A DNA stretch of 64,000 bases from Bacteroides bouchesdurhonensis. Its GTDB lineage: Bacteria; Bacteroidota; Bacteroidia; Bacteroidales; Bacteroidaceae. Below, piece by piece: positions 35,173 to 46,275 of this stretch. Every line of letters starts with the position of its first letter. The stretch's first letter is position 1. The notes beneath the pieces were generated by a model. That model was given only the letters and a program-made list of their open reading frames with translations. It had not been told where the DNA came from and did no database searches. Made by a program: the position numbers and the translations under genes. The stretch covers positions 2,706,577 to 2,770,576 of the forward strand of contig NZ_LT707006.1 in assembly GCF_900155865.1 (NCBI RefSeq), given 5' to 3'.

Positions 35173-36225
35173 ATGATTAATTCATTGACATCTTTGCGAT
35201 TTATATTCGCTATGATGGTTTTTCTGGCACATTGCTATGTAATTGACAGTTGTTTTGATATTCATTTTTTTAAAGAGGGATTTGTTGGAGTCAGTTTCTT
35301 TTTTGTACTAAGTGGTTTTATTATAGCCTACAACTATCAAAAGAGACTTGGTGAGAGAAAGATAATTAAACGTACTTTTTGGGTGGCACGTATAGCACGT
35401 ATTTATCCTTTGCATTGGCTGACTCTGTTTATAGCTGCCATTATGGGTAATTATGCAATGGAATCAGGGGCTATGGACTGGTGCAAACATTTCTTTACTT
35501 CACTCATCTTGGTAAACGCTTACATACCCCAAGACAATTATTTTTTCTACCTCAACAGTCCTTCGTGGAGTTTATGTTGCGAACAGCTTTTTTACATTTG
35601 TTTTCCCTTTCTTGTACCATTGACCAAAAACTATAGAAAACTATTATGCATTTTTTTGATTAGTGCGATACTAGTTGTAGTCGGTATGTATTATACCCCA
35701 ATAGAAAGCATCAAAGGATTTTGGTATGTTAATCCGATTACCCGGCTTCCGGATTTTATGGTTGGTATCTTATTGTTTCGGTTATACAGCTATTTAAAAA
35801 ACAAAAATATCACTTCTTTTCAAGGGAGTATCATTGAATTTGTATCAATAGCTTTATTTTTTGTATTTTATCTCTATGCGGTTGAGATTCCTAAAGTGTA
35901 TCGATATTCCTGTTACTATTGGCTTCCAGTTGCATTTATCCTGATTAGTTTTTCTTTGCAAAAAGGGGTTATTTCACATCTTTTGTCCAATCGCTTTTTA
36001 GTAATTGGCGGAGAAATAAGTTACAGTTTCTATCTAATTCACCTTTTGGTATTGTTGCCTTATGCAGAATGGCAAGAAGAAAGTGGCTTGCATATAGACT
36101 GGTATATTGCCGTTCCGGTTCTATTCTGTATCATTCTCTTATTGAGCCTACTTTCTTACTACTATTTTGAAAAGCCGATGAATAAACTAGTTAAAAAACT
36201 GTTGGATATACAACCGGTAAAATAA
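35173..36225 (+). CDS. Acyltransferase 3 family membrane protein
   Basis: A 350-residue integral membrane acyltransferase (Acyl_transf_3, OafA-like) with about 10 helices. It starts directly with SLTSLRFIFAMMVFLAHC (the catalytic-region His in helix 1) and has GFVGVSFFFVLSGFIIAYNY, ARIARIYPLHW and NSPSWSLCCEQLFY, all standard for the family. It would O-acylate surface polysaccharide, lipid A or peptidoglycan. No SGNH domain is attached. It is not next to a sugar-polymer locus, so the target is unknown. Confidence 0.9.
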   Translation: MINSLTSLRFIFAMMVFLAHCYVIDSCFDIHFFKEGFVGVSFFFVLSGFIIAYNYQKRLGERKIIKRTFWVARIARIYPLHWLTLFIAAIMGNYAMESGAMDWCKHFFTSLILVNAYIPQDNYFFYLNSPSWSLCCEQLFYICFPFLVPLTKNYRKLLCIFLISAILVVVGMYYTPIESIKGFWYVNPITRLPDFMVGILLFRLYSYLKNKNITSFQGSIIEFVSIALFFVFYLYAVEIPKVYRYSCYYWLPVAFILISFSLQKGVISHLLSNRFLVIGGEISYSFYLIHLLVLLPYAEWQEESGLHIDWYIAVPVLFCIILLLSLLSYYYFEKPMNKLVKKLLDIQPVK

Positions 36226-38333
<2,108 letters not shown>

Positions 38334-38408
38334 TTGAAATGTAGCTACGGACGACATGTTTCCTGTTATTCCGGTTCGTGTAGTCTGTGACTGCCTAAAT
38401 AAAAAGAT

Positions 38409-38660
38409 ATGTTGAAGAAACTGCATTTGAGTATAGTGTCGCCCGAAAAGAGCATATTCGACGGAGATGTAAGTATTGTTACTTTACCGGGAACGCTCGG
38501 TTCGTTTTCTATTTTACCGGGGCACGCGCCTATCGTCTCGTCGTTACAGGCGGGGAGGTTAACTTATACTCTGGAGGAAGGCGGAGAAGAGTACACACTT
38601 GACATTCAGGGTGGTTTTGTGGAGATGAGCGATAATACGGCTTCAGTTTGTATTTCGTAA
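38409..38660 (+). CDS. atpC: F-type ATP synthase subunit epsilon, short form
   Basis: An 83-residue epsilon subunit comprising only the N-terminal beta-sandwich (LHLSIVSPEKSIFDGDVSIVTLPGTLGSFSILPGHAPIVSSLQAG, given here as a region at residues 4-48). The C-terminal helical hairpin that inhibits ATP hydrolysis in most bacteria (full length about 130-140) is absent; the frame stops at 38658-38660 and the sequence after it does not continue the fold in another frame that I can see. It links F1 to the c-ring with gamma. It lies 75 bases after atpD. Confidence 0.93.
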   Translation: MLKKLHLSIVSPEKSIFDGDVSIVTLPGTLGSFSILPGHAPIVSSLQAGRLTYTLEEGGEEYTLDIQGGFVEMSDNTASVCIS

Positions 38661-38843
38661 AAGGAGAAAACCCCAGTTGGGAAATGCTTCATTTTGAAGA
38701 GATGGCTCTTATGAGAACCAATCTTTTATAAAGAAAGTGTTGCATCACAGGAATGGAAAAGACGAGATGATAATTAGTACAGAAACATTAATTAATACTG
38801 CTTATATAGCTTTTACAGCTTATAATGCGAAAAACACAATGGC

Positions 38844-39278
38844 ATGATGAATATTAGTAAGACTAAACGGAACTTTATAGGCTCTCTCACTTTGTTTACC
38901 GTACTTAGTGGAGGGATTGGAGCACTTATTTTGCATAAAGCTTTACCGGGACATTATTTCGGAGGTTATCCGTTAATACCGGTTTATTTTTATTTTTTTG
39001 GTTTGTTCTCTATCTTTATGTTCGATGCATGCCGGCGTCACGCTCCGCAGAAATTGGTGTTACTGTATTTGGCAATGAAGGTGATGAAAATAATTCTTTC
39101 GGTGATACTGCTATTGATTTACTGTATCGTGGTACGCCAGGAAGCAAAAGCCTTTATGCTAACGTTTATCTCGTTCTATCTGTTGTATCTGATATACGAA
39201 ACATGGTTCTTCTTCTCATTTGAGGTAAACCTGAAACAGAAAAAGAAAAATAAAAAAGAAAATGAAACAGTTGGGTAA
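38844..39278 (+). CDS. AtpI-like small membrane protein of the ATP synthase operon
   Basis: A 144-residue protein with four predicted membrane helices (about 13-32, 42-58, 70-95, 103-125) and a Lys-rich tail. It has the position and topology of AtpI, a chaperone for c-ring assembly, between atpC and atpB. Sequence similarity to classical AtpI is not obvious by eye, so the name rests mostly on context. Its end overlaps the atpB start by 17 bases, which indicates translational coupling. The 180 bases before it (38661-38843) hold no gene. Confidence 0.8.
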   Translation: MMNISKTKRNFIGSLTLFTVLSGGIGALILHKALPGHYFGGYPLIPVYFYFFGLFSIFMFDACRRHAPQKLVLLYLAMKVMKIILSVILLLIYCIVVRQEAKAFMLTFISFYLLYLIYETWFFFSFEVNLKQKKKNKKENETVG

Positions 39279-40392
39279 TATAATAGCTCCGTTGATTCTG
39301 TTCTGCCTGATGACGGCGGGAATATCTGCCTTTGCACAGGCACAGGTCGGAACAGCTTTGCAAACACAAAGTGAAGTGAGTTCACAAGAGCAGAAAGAAA
39401 ATACCGTCGATGTGAAAGGTATCGTATTCGGACATATAGGAGACTCTTACGAATGGCATATTACGACATGGGGTAAAACTCAGATAATAATGCCATTACC
39501 TATTATTGTTTATAGTAAAAATTCAGGTTGGCATATCTTCCTATCTTCTCGTCTTGAAGAAAACGGAGGTACTTACGAAGGACTTTCCATTGCTCCTGCA
39601 GGCAGTAAATATGAAGGTAAATTGGTAGAGTATAATGCAGCCGGAGACGAAGTCCGTCCATGGGATATTTCCATTACGAAGGTAACGTTTGCACTGTTGT
39701 TCAACAGTTTGCTGCTGCTGGTCATCATACTGTGTGTAGCTCACTGGTACCGTAAGCGTCCACGCGGTTCACTTGCACCGGGCGGTTTCATCGGATTAAT
39801 GGAAATGTTTATCATGATGGTGAATGATGATATCATCAAGAGTTGTGCGGGTCCCAACTATCGCAAATTTGCCCCTTATCTGCTCACAGCGTTTTTCTTC
39901 ATCTTCATCAACAATATAATGGGATTGATTCCCTTCTTTCCCGGAGGCGCGAATGTGACAGGAAACATTGCTATCACAATGGTACTTGCTGTTTGTACAT
40001 TCTTGATGGTCAATATCTTTGGTACGAAACACTACTGGAAAGATATCTTCTGGCCAGATGTACCTTGGTGGTTGAAAGTGCCTGTTCCGATGATGCCATT
40101 CATCGAGTTTTTCGGTATCTTTACGAAACCGTTCGCCTTGATGATCCGTCTTTTTGCCAATATGCTGGCAGGACATATGGCAATGCTGGTACTTACCTGC
40201 CTGATCTTTATTTCGGCAAGCATGGGGCCTGCGCTGAATGGCACACTGACGGTAGCTTCCGTACTCTTCAACATCTTTATGAATGCACTCGAACTGTTGG
40301 TAGCTTTCATTCAGGCGTATGTGTTTACAATGCTTTCGGCAGTATTCATCGGGCTTGCCCAGGAAGGTGCGAAAGTGAAAGAAAATAAATAA
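39262..40392 (+). CDS. atpB: F-type ATP synthase subunit a, with extended N-terminus
   Basis: A 376-residue Fo subunit a, about 100 residues longer than the E. coli protein. The N-terminus is a signal-like hydrophobic segment (APLILFCLMTAGISAFAQA) followed by a probable periplasmic domain (about 30-135) before the first core helix (about 140-165). The proton half-channel region LMIRLFANMLAGHMAMLVL contains the essential Arg, and ALELLVAFIQAYVFTMLSAVFIG is the last helix pair. It conducts protons at the a/c interface. It overlaps the preceding gene and precedes atpE by 36 bases. Confidence 0.97.
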   Translation: MKQLGNIIAPLILFCLMTAGISAFAQAQVGTALQTQSEVSSQEQKENTVDVKGIVFGHIGDSYEWHITTWGKTQIIMPLPIIVYSKNSGWHIFLSSRLEENGGTYEGLSIAPAGSKYEGKLVEYNAAGDEVRPWDISITKVTFALLFNSLLLLVIILCVAHWYRKRPRGSLAPGGFIGLMEMFIMMVNDDIIKSCAGPNYRKFAPYLLTAFFFIFINNIMGLIPFFPGGANVTGNIAITMVLAVCTFLMVNIFGTKHYWKDIFWPDVPWWLKVPVPMMPFIEFFGIFTKPFALMIRLFANMLAGHMAMLVLTCLIFISASMGPALNGTLTVASVLFNIFMNALELLVAFIQAYVFTMLSAVFIGLAQEGAKVKENK

Positions 40393-40407
40393 TAAACGAG
40401 AAAATAA

Positions 40408-40686
<279 letters not shown>

Positions 40687-40698
40687 AAAATACAACAA

Positions 40699-41202
40699 AT
40701 GTCATTACTATTACCCGATAGTGGCCTGTTGTTCTGGATGGTTGTCGCATTCGGAATTGTGTTTGTGATATTGGCCAAATACGGCTTTCCCATCATTATC
40801 AAGATGGTGGAAGACCGTAAGATCTATATCGACCAATCTTTAGAGGTGGCAAGGGAAGCCAATGCTCAGTTGTCTAAACTCAAAGAGGAAGGCGACGCTT
40901 TGGTAGCTGCTGCTAACAAGGAACAGGGACACATCTTGAAGGAGGCAATGGAAGAGCGTGACAAGATTATTCACGAGGCCCGTAAACAAGCTGAGAAAGC
41001 TGCTCAAAAGGAGTTGGAGTTGGTGAAAAAACAAATTCAGATTGAGAAAGAAGAAGCTATCCGCGATATTCGTAAGCAGGTAGCTATCCTTTCGGTCGAT
41101 ATTGCCGAGAAAGTACTCCGCAAAAACCTTGATGACAAAGAGGAACAAATGGGCATGATAGACCGTATGCTGGATGAAGTATTAACAAGAAATAAGAACT
41201 AA
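40699..41202 (+). CDS. atpF: F-type ATP synthase subunit b
   Basis: A 167-residue peripheral-stalk subunit: one N-terminal membrane helix ([23 protein letters not shown]) and a long charged amphipathic coiled coil (about 40-150, rich in Lys/Glu/Ala) that dimerises and holds F1 through delta. Only one b-type gene is present. It begins 12 bases after atpE and ends 3 bases before atpH. Confidence 0.96.
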   Translation: MSLLLPDSGLLFWMVVAFGIVFVILAKYGFPIIIKMVEDRKIYIDQSLEVAREANAQLSKLKEEGDALVAAANKEQGHILKEAMEERDKIIHEARKQAEKAAQKELELVKKQIQIEKEEAIRDIRKQVAILSVDIAEKVLRKNLDDKEEQMGMIDRMLDEVLTRNKN

Positions 41203-41205
41203 AAG

Positions 41206-41766
41206 ATGGATGTCGGAATACTTTCAATGCGATATGCCAAGGCTATGATTGAATATGCACAGGAAAAAGATGTTGAGGACAGGGTCTATCAGGAGTTTGT
41301 CACGCTGTCGTACTGTTTCAGGAAACAGCCGGCATTGAGCGAGGCACTTGACAATCCTATTATCCCGTTCGAAGAGAAAGTGTCGTTGATCTGTACGGCT
41401 GCCGATGGAGAGGGTGAATCAAGCAGTGAGTTTGTCCGCTTCATCACAATGGTATTGAAAAACAAGCGTGAAGGTTATTTGCAGTTTATCGCTTTGATGT
41501 ATATGGATTTGTACAGGAAACTGAAACATATCGGAATAGGAAGACTCATAACGGCTGTCCCTGTAAACAAGGAGACGGAGCACCGTATCCGTTCTACTGC
41601 AGCGCATATATTGCATTCAAAAATGGAACTGGAAACGGTAGTAGACCCGACGATCGAAGGTGGATTTATCTTCGATATTAATGATTACCGGTTGGACGCT
41701 AGCATTGCTACGCAGTTGAAACGAGTGAAACAACAGTTTATAGATAAGAATAGGAGAATTGTATAA
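41206..41766 (+). CDS. atpH: F-type ATP synthase subunit delta
   Basis: A 186-residue OSCP/delta protein. It starts [22 protein letters not shown], typical of the N-terminal six-helix domain that binds the alpha subunits, and ends with the conserved [22 protein letters not shown] region that interacts with subunit b. Its stop overlaps the atpA start by one base (ATAATG junction), showing translational coupling. Confidence 0.96.
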   Translation: MDVGILSMRYAKAMIEYAQEKDVEDRVYQEFVTLSYCFRKQPALSEALDNPIIPFEEKVSLICTAADGEGESSSEFVRFITMVLKNKREGYLQFIALMYMDLYRKLKHIGIGRLITAVPVNKETEHRIRSTAAHILHSKMELETVVDPTIEGGFIFDINDYRLDASIATQLKRVKQQFIDKNRRIV

Positions 41767-43349
41767 TGGCTGATAATATAAAAGTAAGCGAAGTATCCGA
41801 AATATTGCGCAAGCAGCTTGAAGGAATCAACACCAGCGTGCAGCTTGATGAAATAGGCACAGTGCTACAGGTGAGCGACGGCGTGGTGCGTATCTACGGA
41901 CTTCGGAACGCTGAAGCGAATGAATTGCTGGAATTTGACAACGGTATCAAAGCAATCGTGATGAACCTCGAAGAGGATAATGTGGGTGCTGTATTGCTTG
42001 GTCCTACCGATCGTATCAAAGAGGGATTTATCGTGAAACGTACCAAGCGTATTGCCTCCATTCGCGTGGGTGAAGGAATGTTGGGACGTGTCATTGACCC
42101 GTTGGGTGAAGCGCTCGATGGTAAGGGAATGATAGGCGGTGAGCTCTACGAAATGCCGTTGGAACGTAAAGCACCGGGAGTAATTTACCGTCAGCCCGTA
42201 AACCAACCGTTGCAAACTGGATTGAAAGCGGTGGATGCCATGATTCCTATCGGTCGCGGACAGCGTGAGTTGGTTATTGGTGACCGTCAGACAGGAAAGA
42301 CTTCCATTGCCATTGATACGATTATCAATCAGCGTAGCAATTTTCTGGCAGGTGATCCTGTGTATTGTATTTATGTTGCTATCGGTCAGAAAGGTTCTAC
42401 AGTAGCTTCTATCGTGAATACACTCCGCGAATATGGAGCGATGGATTATACCATTGTCGTAGCTGCTACGGCGGGTGATCCGGCTGCTTTGCAGTATTAT
42501 GCTCCGTTTGCAGGTGCCGCTATTGGAGAATACTTCCGTGATACCGGTCGTCATGCATTGGTAGTTTATGATGACCTTTCCAAACAGGCAGTCGCATATC
42601 GTGAGGTGTCATTGATCCTTCGTCGTCCTTCCGGGCGTGAAGCCTATCCGGGTGATATCTTCTATCTGCATTCCCGTCTGTTGGAACGTGCGGCAAAGAT
42701 CATCAATCAGGAAGAGGTAGCACGCGAAATGAATGACTTACCTGAGTCACTGAAAGGGATAATAAAAGGAGGTGGTTCGTTGACTGCATTGCCAATCATT
42801 GAAACACAAGCAGGTGACGTTTCTGCTTATATCCCAACAAACGTGATCTCTATCACAGACGGACAGATATTCCTCGAAACGGATCTGTTTAATCAGGGCG
42901 TGCGCCCAGCTATTAATGTCGGTATCTCTGTATCTCGTGTGGGGGGAAATGCCCAGATCAAGGCAATGAAGAAAGTAGCCGGAACGTTAAAAATAGACCA
43001 AGCACAGTATCGTGAATTGGAGGCCTTCTCTAAGTTCAGTAGTGACATGGATCCTATTACGGCATTGACTATCGACAAGGGACGTAAAAATTCCCAATTG
43101 CTGATTCAGCCTCAATATAGTCCGATGCCGGTAGAACAGCAGATCGCTATTCTGTATTGTGGTACGCATGGATTGCTTCATAGTGTGCCTTTGGATAAGG
43201 TGCAGGACTTTGAAAGTAGTTTCATCGAATCTCTACAACTGAATCATCAGAAAGATGTGTTGGATGTTCTGAAAACAGGAGTGATCAACGATGATGTGAC
43301 GAATGCGATTGAAGCAACAGCCGCTATGGTTGCCAAACAATATTTGTAA
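41766..43349 (+). CDS. atpA: F-type ATP synthase subunit alpha
   Basis: A 527-residue regulatory F1 subunit. P-loop GDRQTGKT at 172-179, [45 protein letters not shown] and [30 protein letters not shown] region are all as expected. It alternates with beta in the F1 hexamer and binds non-catalytic nucleotide. It overlaps atpH by one base and precedes atpG by 28 bases. Confidence 0.98.
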   Translation: MADNIKVSEVSEILRKQLEGINTSVQLDEIGTVLQVSDGVVRIYGLRNAEANELLEFDNGIKAIVMNLEEDNVGAVLLGPTDRIKEGFIVKRTKRIASIRVGEGMLGRVIDPLGEALDGKGMIGGELYEMPLERKAPGVIYRQPVNQPLQTGLKAVDAMIPIGRGQRELVIGDRQTGKTSIAIDTIINQRSNFLAGDPVYCIYVAIGQKGSTVASIVNTLREYGAMDYTIVVAATAGDPAALQYYAPFAGAAIGEYFRDTGRHALVVYDDLSKQAVAYREVSLILRRPSGREAYPGDIFYLHSRLLERAAKIINQEEVAREMNDLPESLKGIIKGGGSLTALPIIETQAGDVSAYIPTNVISITDGQIFLETDLFNQGVRPAINVGISVSRVGGNAQIKAMKKVAGTLKIDQAQYRELEAFSKFSSDMDPITALTIDKGRKNSQLLIQPQYSPMPVEQQIAILYCGTHGLLHSVPLDKVQDFESSFIESLQLNHQKDVLDVLKTGVINDDVTNAIEATAAMVAKQYL

Positions 43350-43377
43350 TACGAAAAACTTTTAAATTAAAAAGTCT

Positions 43378-44262
43378 ATGGCTTCACTGAAAGAGGTAAA
43401 AACAAGAATAAATTCGGTACAGAGTACCCGGAAAATCACTTCAGCAATGAAGATGGTTGCTTCTGCCAAGTTGCATAAAGCGCAAGCAGCTATCGAGAAT
43501 ATGTTGCCTTATCAGAAGAAGTTGAACAAGATACTGGCTAACTTCCTGAGTGCTGACCTTCCGGTGAAATCACCTTATGTGAATAAGCATGAGGTGAAGC
43601 GTGTTGCAATCGTTGTCTTTTCTTCGAATACTTCCCTTTGCGGCGCTTTCAATGCGAATGTTATCAAGATGTTGATGCAGACAATAGGCGAATTCCGTAC
43701 GTTGGGACAGGATAATATTCTAATATTTCCGATAGGAAAAAAGGTGGAGGAAGCAGCAAAACGGATGGGTTTCTCTACACAGGAAACGCCTCCTATGCTC
43801 TCAGACAAACCATCGTATCAGGATGCTGCTGATCTGGCACATCATTTGATGGAAATGTACGTGTCAGGGGAAGTGGATTGTGTAGAATTGATCTATCATC
43901 ATTTCAAATCGATGGGTGTACAGATCCTGTTGCGCGAAACATATCTGCCTATTGACCTTACTCGTGTGGTAGATCAGGATGAACAGCTGGAAGCGGAACG
44001 TGTGATTGTAAACGATTATATCATTGAACCGTCTGCTGAACAACTGATTGCCGACCTGATTCCGACTGTGTTGAGTCAGAAGATTTTTACTGCTGCTACG
44101 GATTCTAATGCCTCGGAACATGCTGCCCGTACACTTGCCATGCAGGTCGCTACGGACAATGCTAATGATTTGATACAGGATTTGACGAAGCAGTATAATA
44201 AGTCTCGCCAACAGGCTATTACAAATGAATTGCTTGATATTGTGGGAGGCTCTATGAAATAG
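43378..44262 (+). CDS. atpG: F-type ATP synthase subunit gamma
   Basis: A 294-residue central-shaft subunit. N-terminal helix MASLKEVKTRINSVQSTRKI with the ITSAMKMVASAKL continuation, the SNTSLCGAFNANV strand and the C-terminal helix with ASEHAARTLAMQVATDNANDL are typical. It transmits c-ring rotation to F1. It is the last gene of the operon; a terminator-like hairpin downstream appears to be interrupted by the IS1182-family element. Confidence 0.97.
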   Translation: MASLKEVKTRINSVQSTRKITSAMKMVASAKLHKAQAAIENMLPYQKKLNKILANFLSADLPVKSPYVNKHEVKRVAIVVFSSNTSLCGAFNANVIKMLMQTIGEFRTLGQDNILIFPIGKKVEEAAKRMGFSTQETPPMLSDKPSYQDAADLAHHLMEMYVSGEVDCVELIYHHFKSMGVQILLRETYLPIDLTRVVDQDEQLEAERVIVNDYIIEPSAEQLIADLIPTVLSQKIFTAATDSNASEHAARTLAMQVATDNANDLIQDLTKQYNKSRQQAITNELLDIVGGSMK

Positions 44263-44359
44263 ACTCATTAGGTGTTATTCCGAATAAGGGCTTAGAGTGC
44301 TATTATTATATCTGGTGCTTATTCATTGAAAATAATAGTTTTTGTTCTTAAAAATCAAG

Positions 44360-46203
44360 GAGGTGTGTCAAAACTCAGGCACATCTCCTTTTTTTGATCT
44401 AAAACATTCATTTTCCTTTTTTGTCTATGCGGCTATTTTTTGCCTCATTAAACGATAAGTCGTTACATTCCCCGCATTTTGAGCCACACATGGTCTGAGA
44501 GCGATAAATATAGCGTGTACATTCTTTCCCTTTCTCGCTTTTAGCAGTTTTGCACACATTTTTTTGATATTAAATGCTATAGCAAAGAAGGCAAAGTCCA
44601 TTGTAACCTTGTCTTGTCCCACATGCCGGAACCTTCTGTATGCCATGTTGTGTTTCATTTGTCCAAAAACTGCTTCCGGTTCTATACATCGCCTTCCCCT
44701 ATGCCTGATGCCTTCTTCCGAGAGCAACCTTTCCCGTGCCTGCCGTTTGTATTGGTTTAACCGGTGGTTTACTTCTATAATACGGTTCCCCCGGGCTTTA
44801 AAGCAACTGCCACGCAAAGGGCACCCTTCACATCTTTGTGCTTTATACCGGGCACTTTCGGTGATGTATCCGCTCGCAGTCTTGTCACATCTGGTTCCTA
44901 TACGGTTCATGTGCTGCCCCATAGGACAAACGTAATAATCCTCTTCCGCATTGTAATGGAGACTCTCCGTATGGAATGGATTGGGGGTATAACGGGGACG
45001 CCGTTCTTTATGGAAGTAGTTGTACTTGACAAAGGCTTCTATCCCATTATCTTGCATGAACCGGTAATTTTCTTCCGAGCCGTAACCGGAGTCTGCCACA
45101 CCGACAGTTGGTAAGCGGTTATAGCGTTGCTCAAAGGAGTGGAAGAAAGGTATGAGGGTCAGTGTATCGGTTGGGTTTGGAAACAGTCGGAAGTCTATGA
45201 GGAATTGGTTCTCGGTACCTATTTGCAGATTATATCCGGGCTTTGTCTGCCCGTTTCTCATGGCGTCTTCTTTCATGCGCATGAAGGTGGCATCAGGATC
45301 GGTCTTGGAATAGGAGTTGCGTTCTCCAAGAGTATCAAGATGGTTGTCGTATTCCATCAACTTGTCACGGTACTCCTCAAGTTCCCGGACCTGTTTCTTC
45401 TTTTCCCGGATGACTTTCTTTTGTTCCTTGTCCTTTGTTACAGGTTGGTGTTCCAGTACCTCTTTAAGTTCATCCACTATATCTGAGAGCATGGCGGGAG
45501 TGAACTCTACGGGGGTGTCTTTGACGGAGTTCTCTTGGGCTATGGCTTCATCCACCTGCTCCAGGAGAATGCGGATCTTATCCATCAGCTTTGTACGGTT
45601 CTTTTCGACTGTCTTGCGCCAGACAAAAGTATATTTGTTGGCCCTGGACTCAATCTTGGTACCGTCGATATACTCTACGTCAAGGCTGATGAAACCTTTG
45701 TCGGCAAGGACAAGGACCAACTGCGTGAAGACGTTGTTGATTTCCTCCTTGACACGGTTACGGAAACGGTTGATGGTAATAAAATCCGGATGTTCATTAC
45801 CGGAAAGCCAGATATAATGAATGTCACGTAGGAGAAGCTTCTCTATTTTGCGGCACGAATAGATATTGTTCATGTAGGCGTAAATAATCACCTTGAGCAT
45901 CATTTTAGGATGATAAGGACAACGACCGGTTGCTTTATAAAGCTTCTTGAAATTGTCAAGATTGAGATTATCAACAACAGTATTAACTATGCGAACCGGA
46001 TCGTTCGCTGCTATGTTTTCATCAATTCTTTGGGGAAAAAGAACTGTTTGGTTGGGAATGTAAGGACGAAAATGTAACTTTGCCATAACGAAAAACTTTA
46101 TGCCTAAAGATACAAAAACTTTGGGTAATAACAAAGCCCGGGCTTGGGAAAGTCTGGGCTTTGTGCATAAAAAAAGGTTGGGCCAGCGTTTTGACACAAC
46201 CTC
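44360..46203 (-). mobile_element. IS1182-family insertion sequence (about 1.84 kb)
   Basis: A single-transposase element bounded by imperfect inverted repeats (left GAGGTGTGTCAAAAC, right complement GAGGTTGTGTCAAAAC). I see no clear direct target repeat; instead the flanks are inverted copies of each other. Each end carries a terminator-like hairpin that reads inwards: GGAGGTGTG/CACATCTCC plus T7 on the plus strand (44359-44395), and AGGTTG/CAACCT plus T7 on the minus strand (46169-46202). The exact outer base is uncertain by a few bases because of the flank symmetry. Confidence 0.85.
44425..46086 (-). CDS. IS1182-family transposase
   Basis: A 553-residue DDE transposase. N-terminal InsH-like region (YIPNQTVLFPQRIDENIAAN split over the start, CPYHPKMMLKVIIYAYMNNI), catalytic Asp in VEYIDGTKIESRANKY, second Asp in VGVADSGYGSEENY and Glu in CIEPEAVFGQMKHNMAYRRF. 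A four-Cys knuckle-like patch (CPMGQH...CDKT...CEGCPLRGSC) lies near residue 430. The ATG at 46086 (MAKLHF) is preferred; a promoter with TTTG, 19 bases, TATCTTTA lies just upstream on the minus strand, inside the longer frame from 46197. Intact. Confidence 0.92.
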   Translation of the reverse strand: MAKLHFRPYIPNQTVLFPQRIDENIAANDPVRIVNTVVDNLNLDNFKKLYKATGRCPYHPKMMLKVIIYAYMNNIYSCRKIEKLLLRDIHYIWLSGNEHPDFITINRFRNRVKEEINNVFTQLVLVLADKGFISLDVEYIDGTKIESRANKYTFVWRKTVEKNRTKLMDKIRILLEQVDEAIAQENSVKDTPVEFTPAMLSDIVDELKEVLEHQPVTKDKEQKKVIREKKKQVRELEEYRDKLMEYDNHLDTLGERNSYSKTDPDATFMRMKEDAMRNGQTKPGYNLQIGTENQFLIDFRLFPNPTDTLTLIPFFHSFEQRYNRLPTVGVADSGYGSEENYRFMQDNGIEAFVKYNYFHKERRPRYTPNPFHTESLHYNAEEDYYVCPMGQHMNRIGTRCDKTASGYITESARYKAQRCEGCPLRGSCFKARGNRIIEVNHRLNQYKRQARERLLSEEGIRHRGRRCIEPEAVFGQMKHNMAYRRFRHVGQDKVTMDFAFFAIAFNIKKMCAKLLKARKGKNVHAIFIALRPCVAQNAGNVTTYRLMRQKIAA

Positions 46204-46275
46204 TTGATTTTTTTGAGTTAAAATGAAGGAGAACTATCAATTGATAGATATTCTTATTAAAACAATTCTGTTTTT

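Larger units (their letters stand above)
44351..46212. terminator. Probable atp operon terminator split by an IS
   Basis: AAAATCAAG (44351-44359, preceded by A) immediately left of the IS is complementary to TTGATTTTTTT (46204-46214) immediately right of it, with GAGG/CCTC continuing the pairing at the IS junctions. Joined, the two flanks make a hairpin plus T run about 90 bases after atpG, as expected for the operon terminator. The element thus seems inserted in the hairpin loop. Confidence 0.55.

Noticed and set aside
44564..45831. Several long frames on the plus strand within the IS1182-family element
   Set aside because: They are antisense to the intact transposase gene and carry no recognisable domains.
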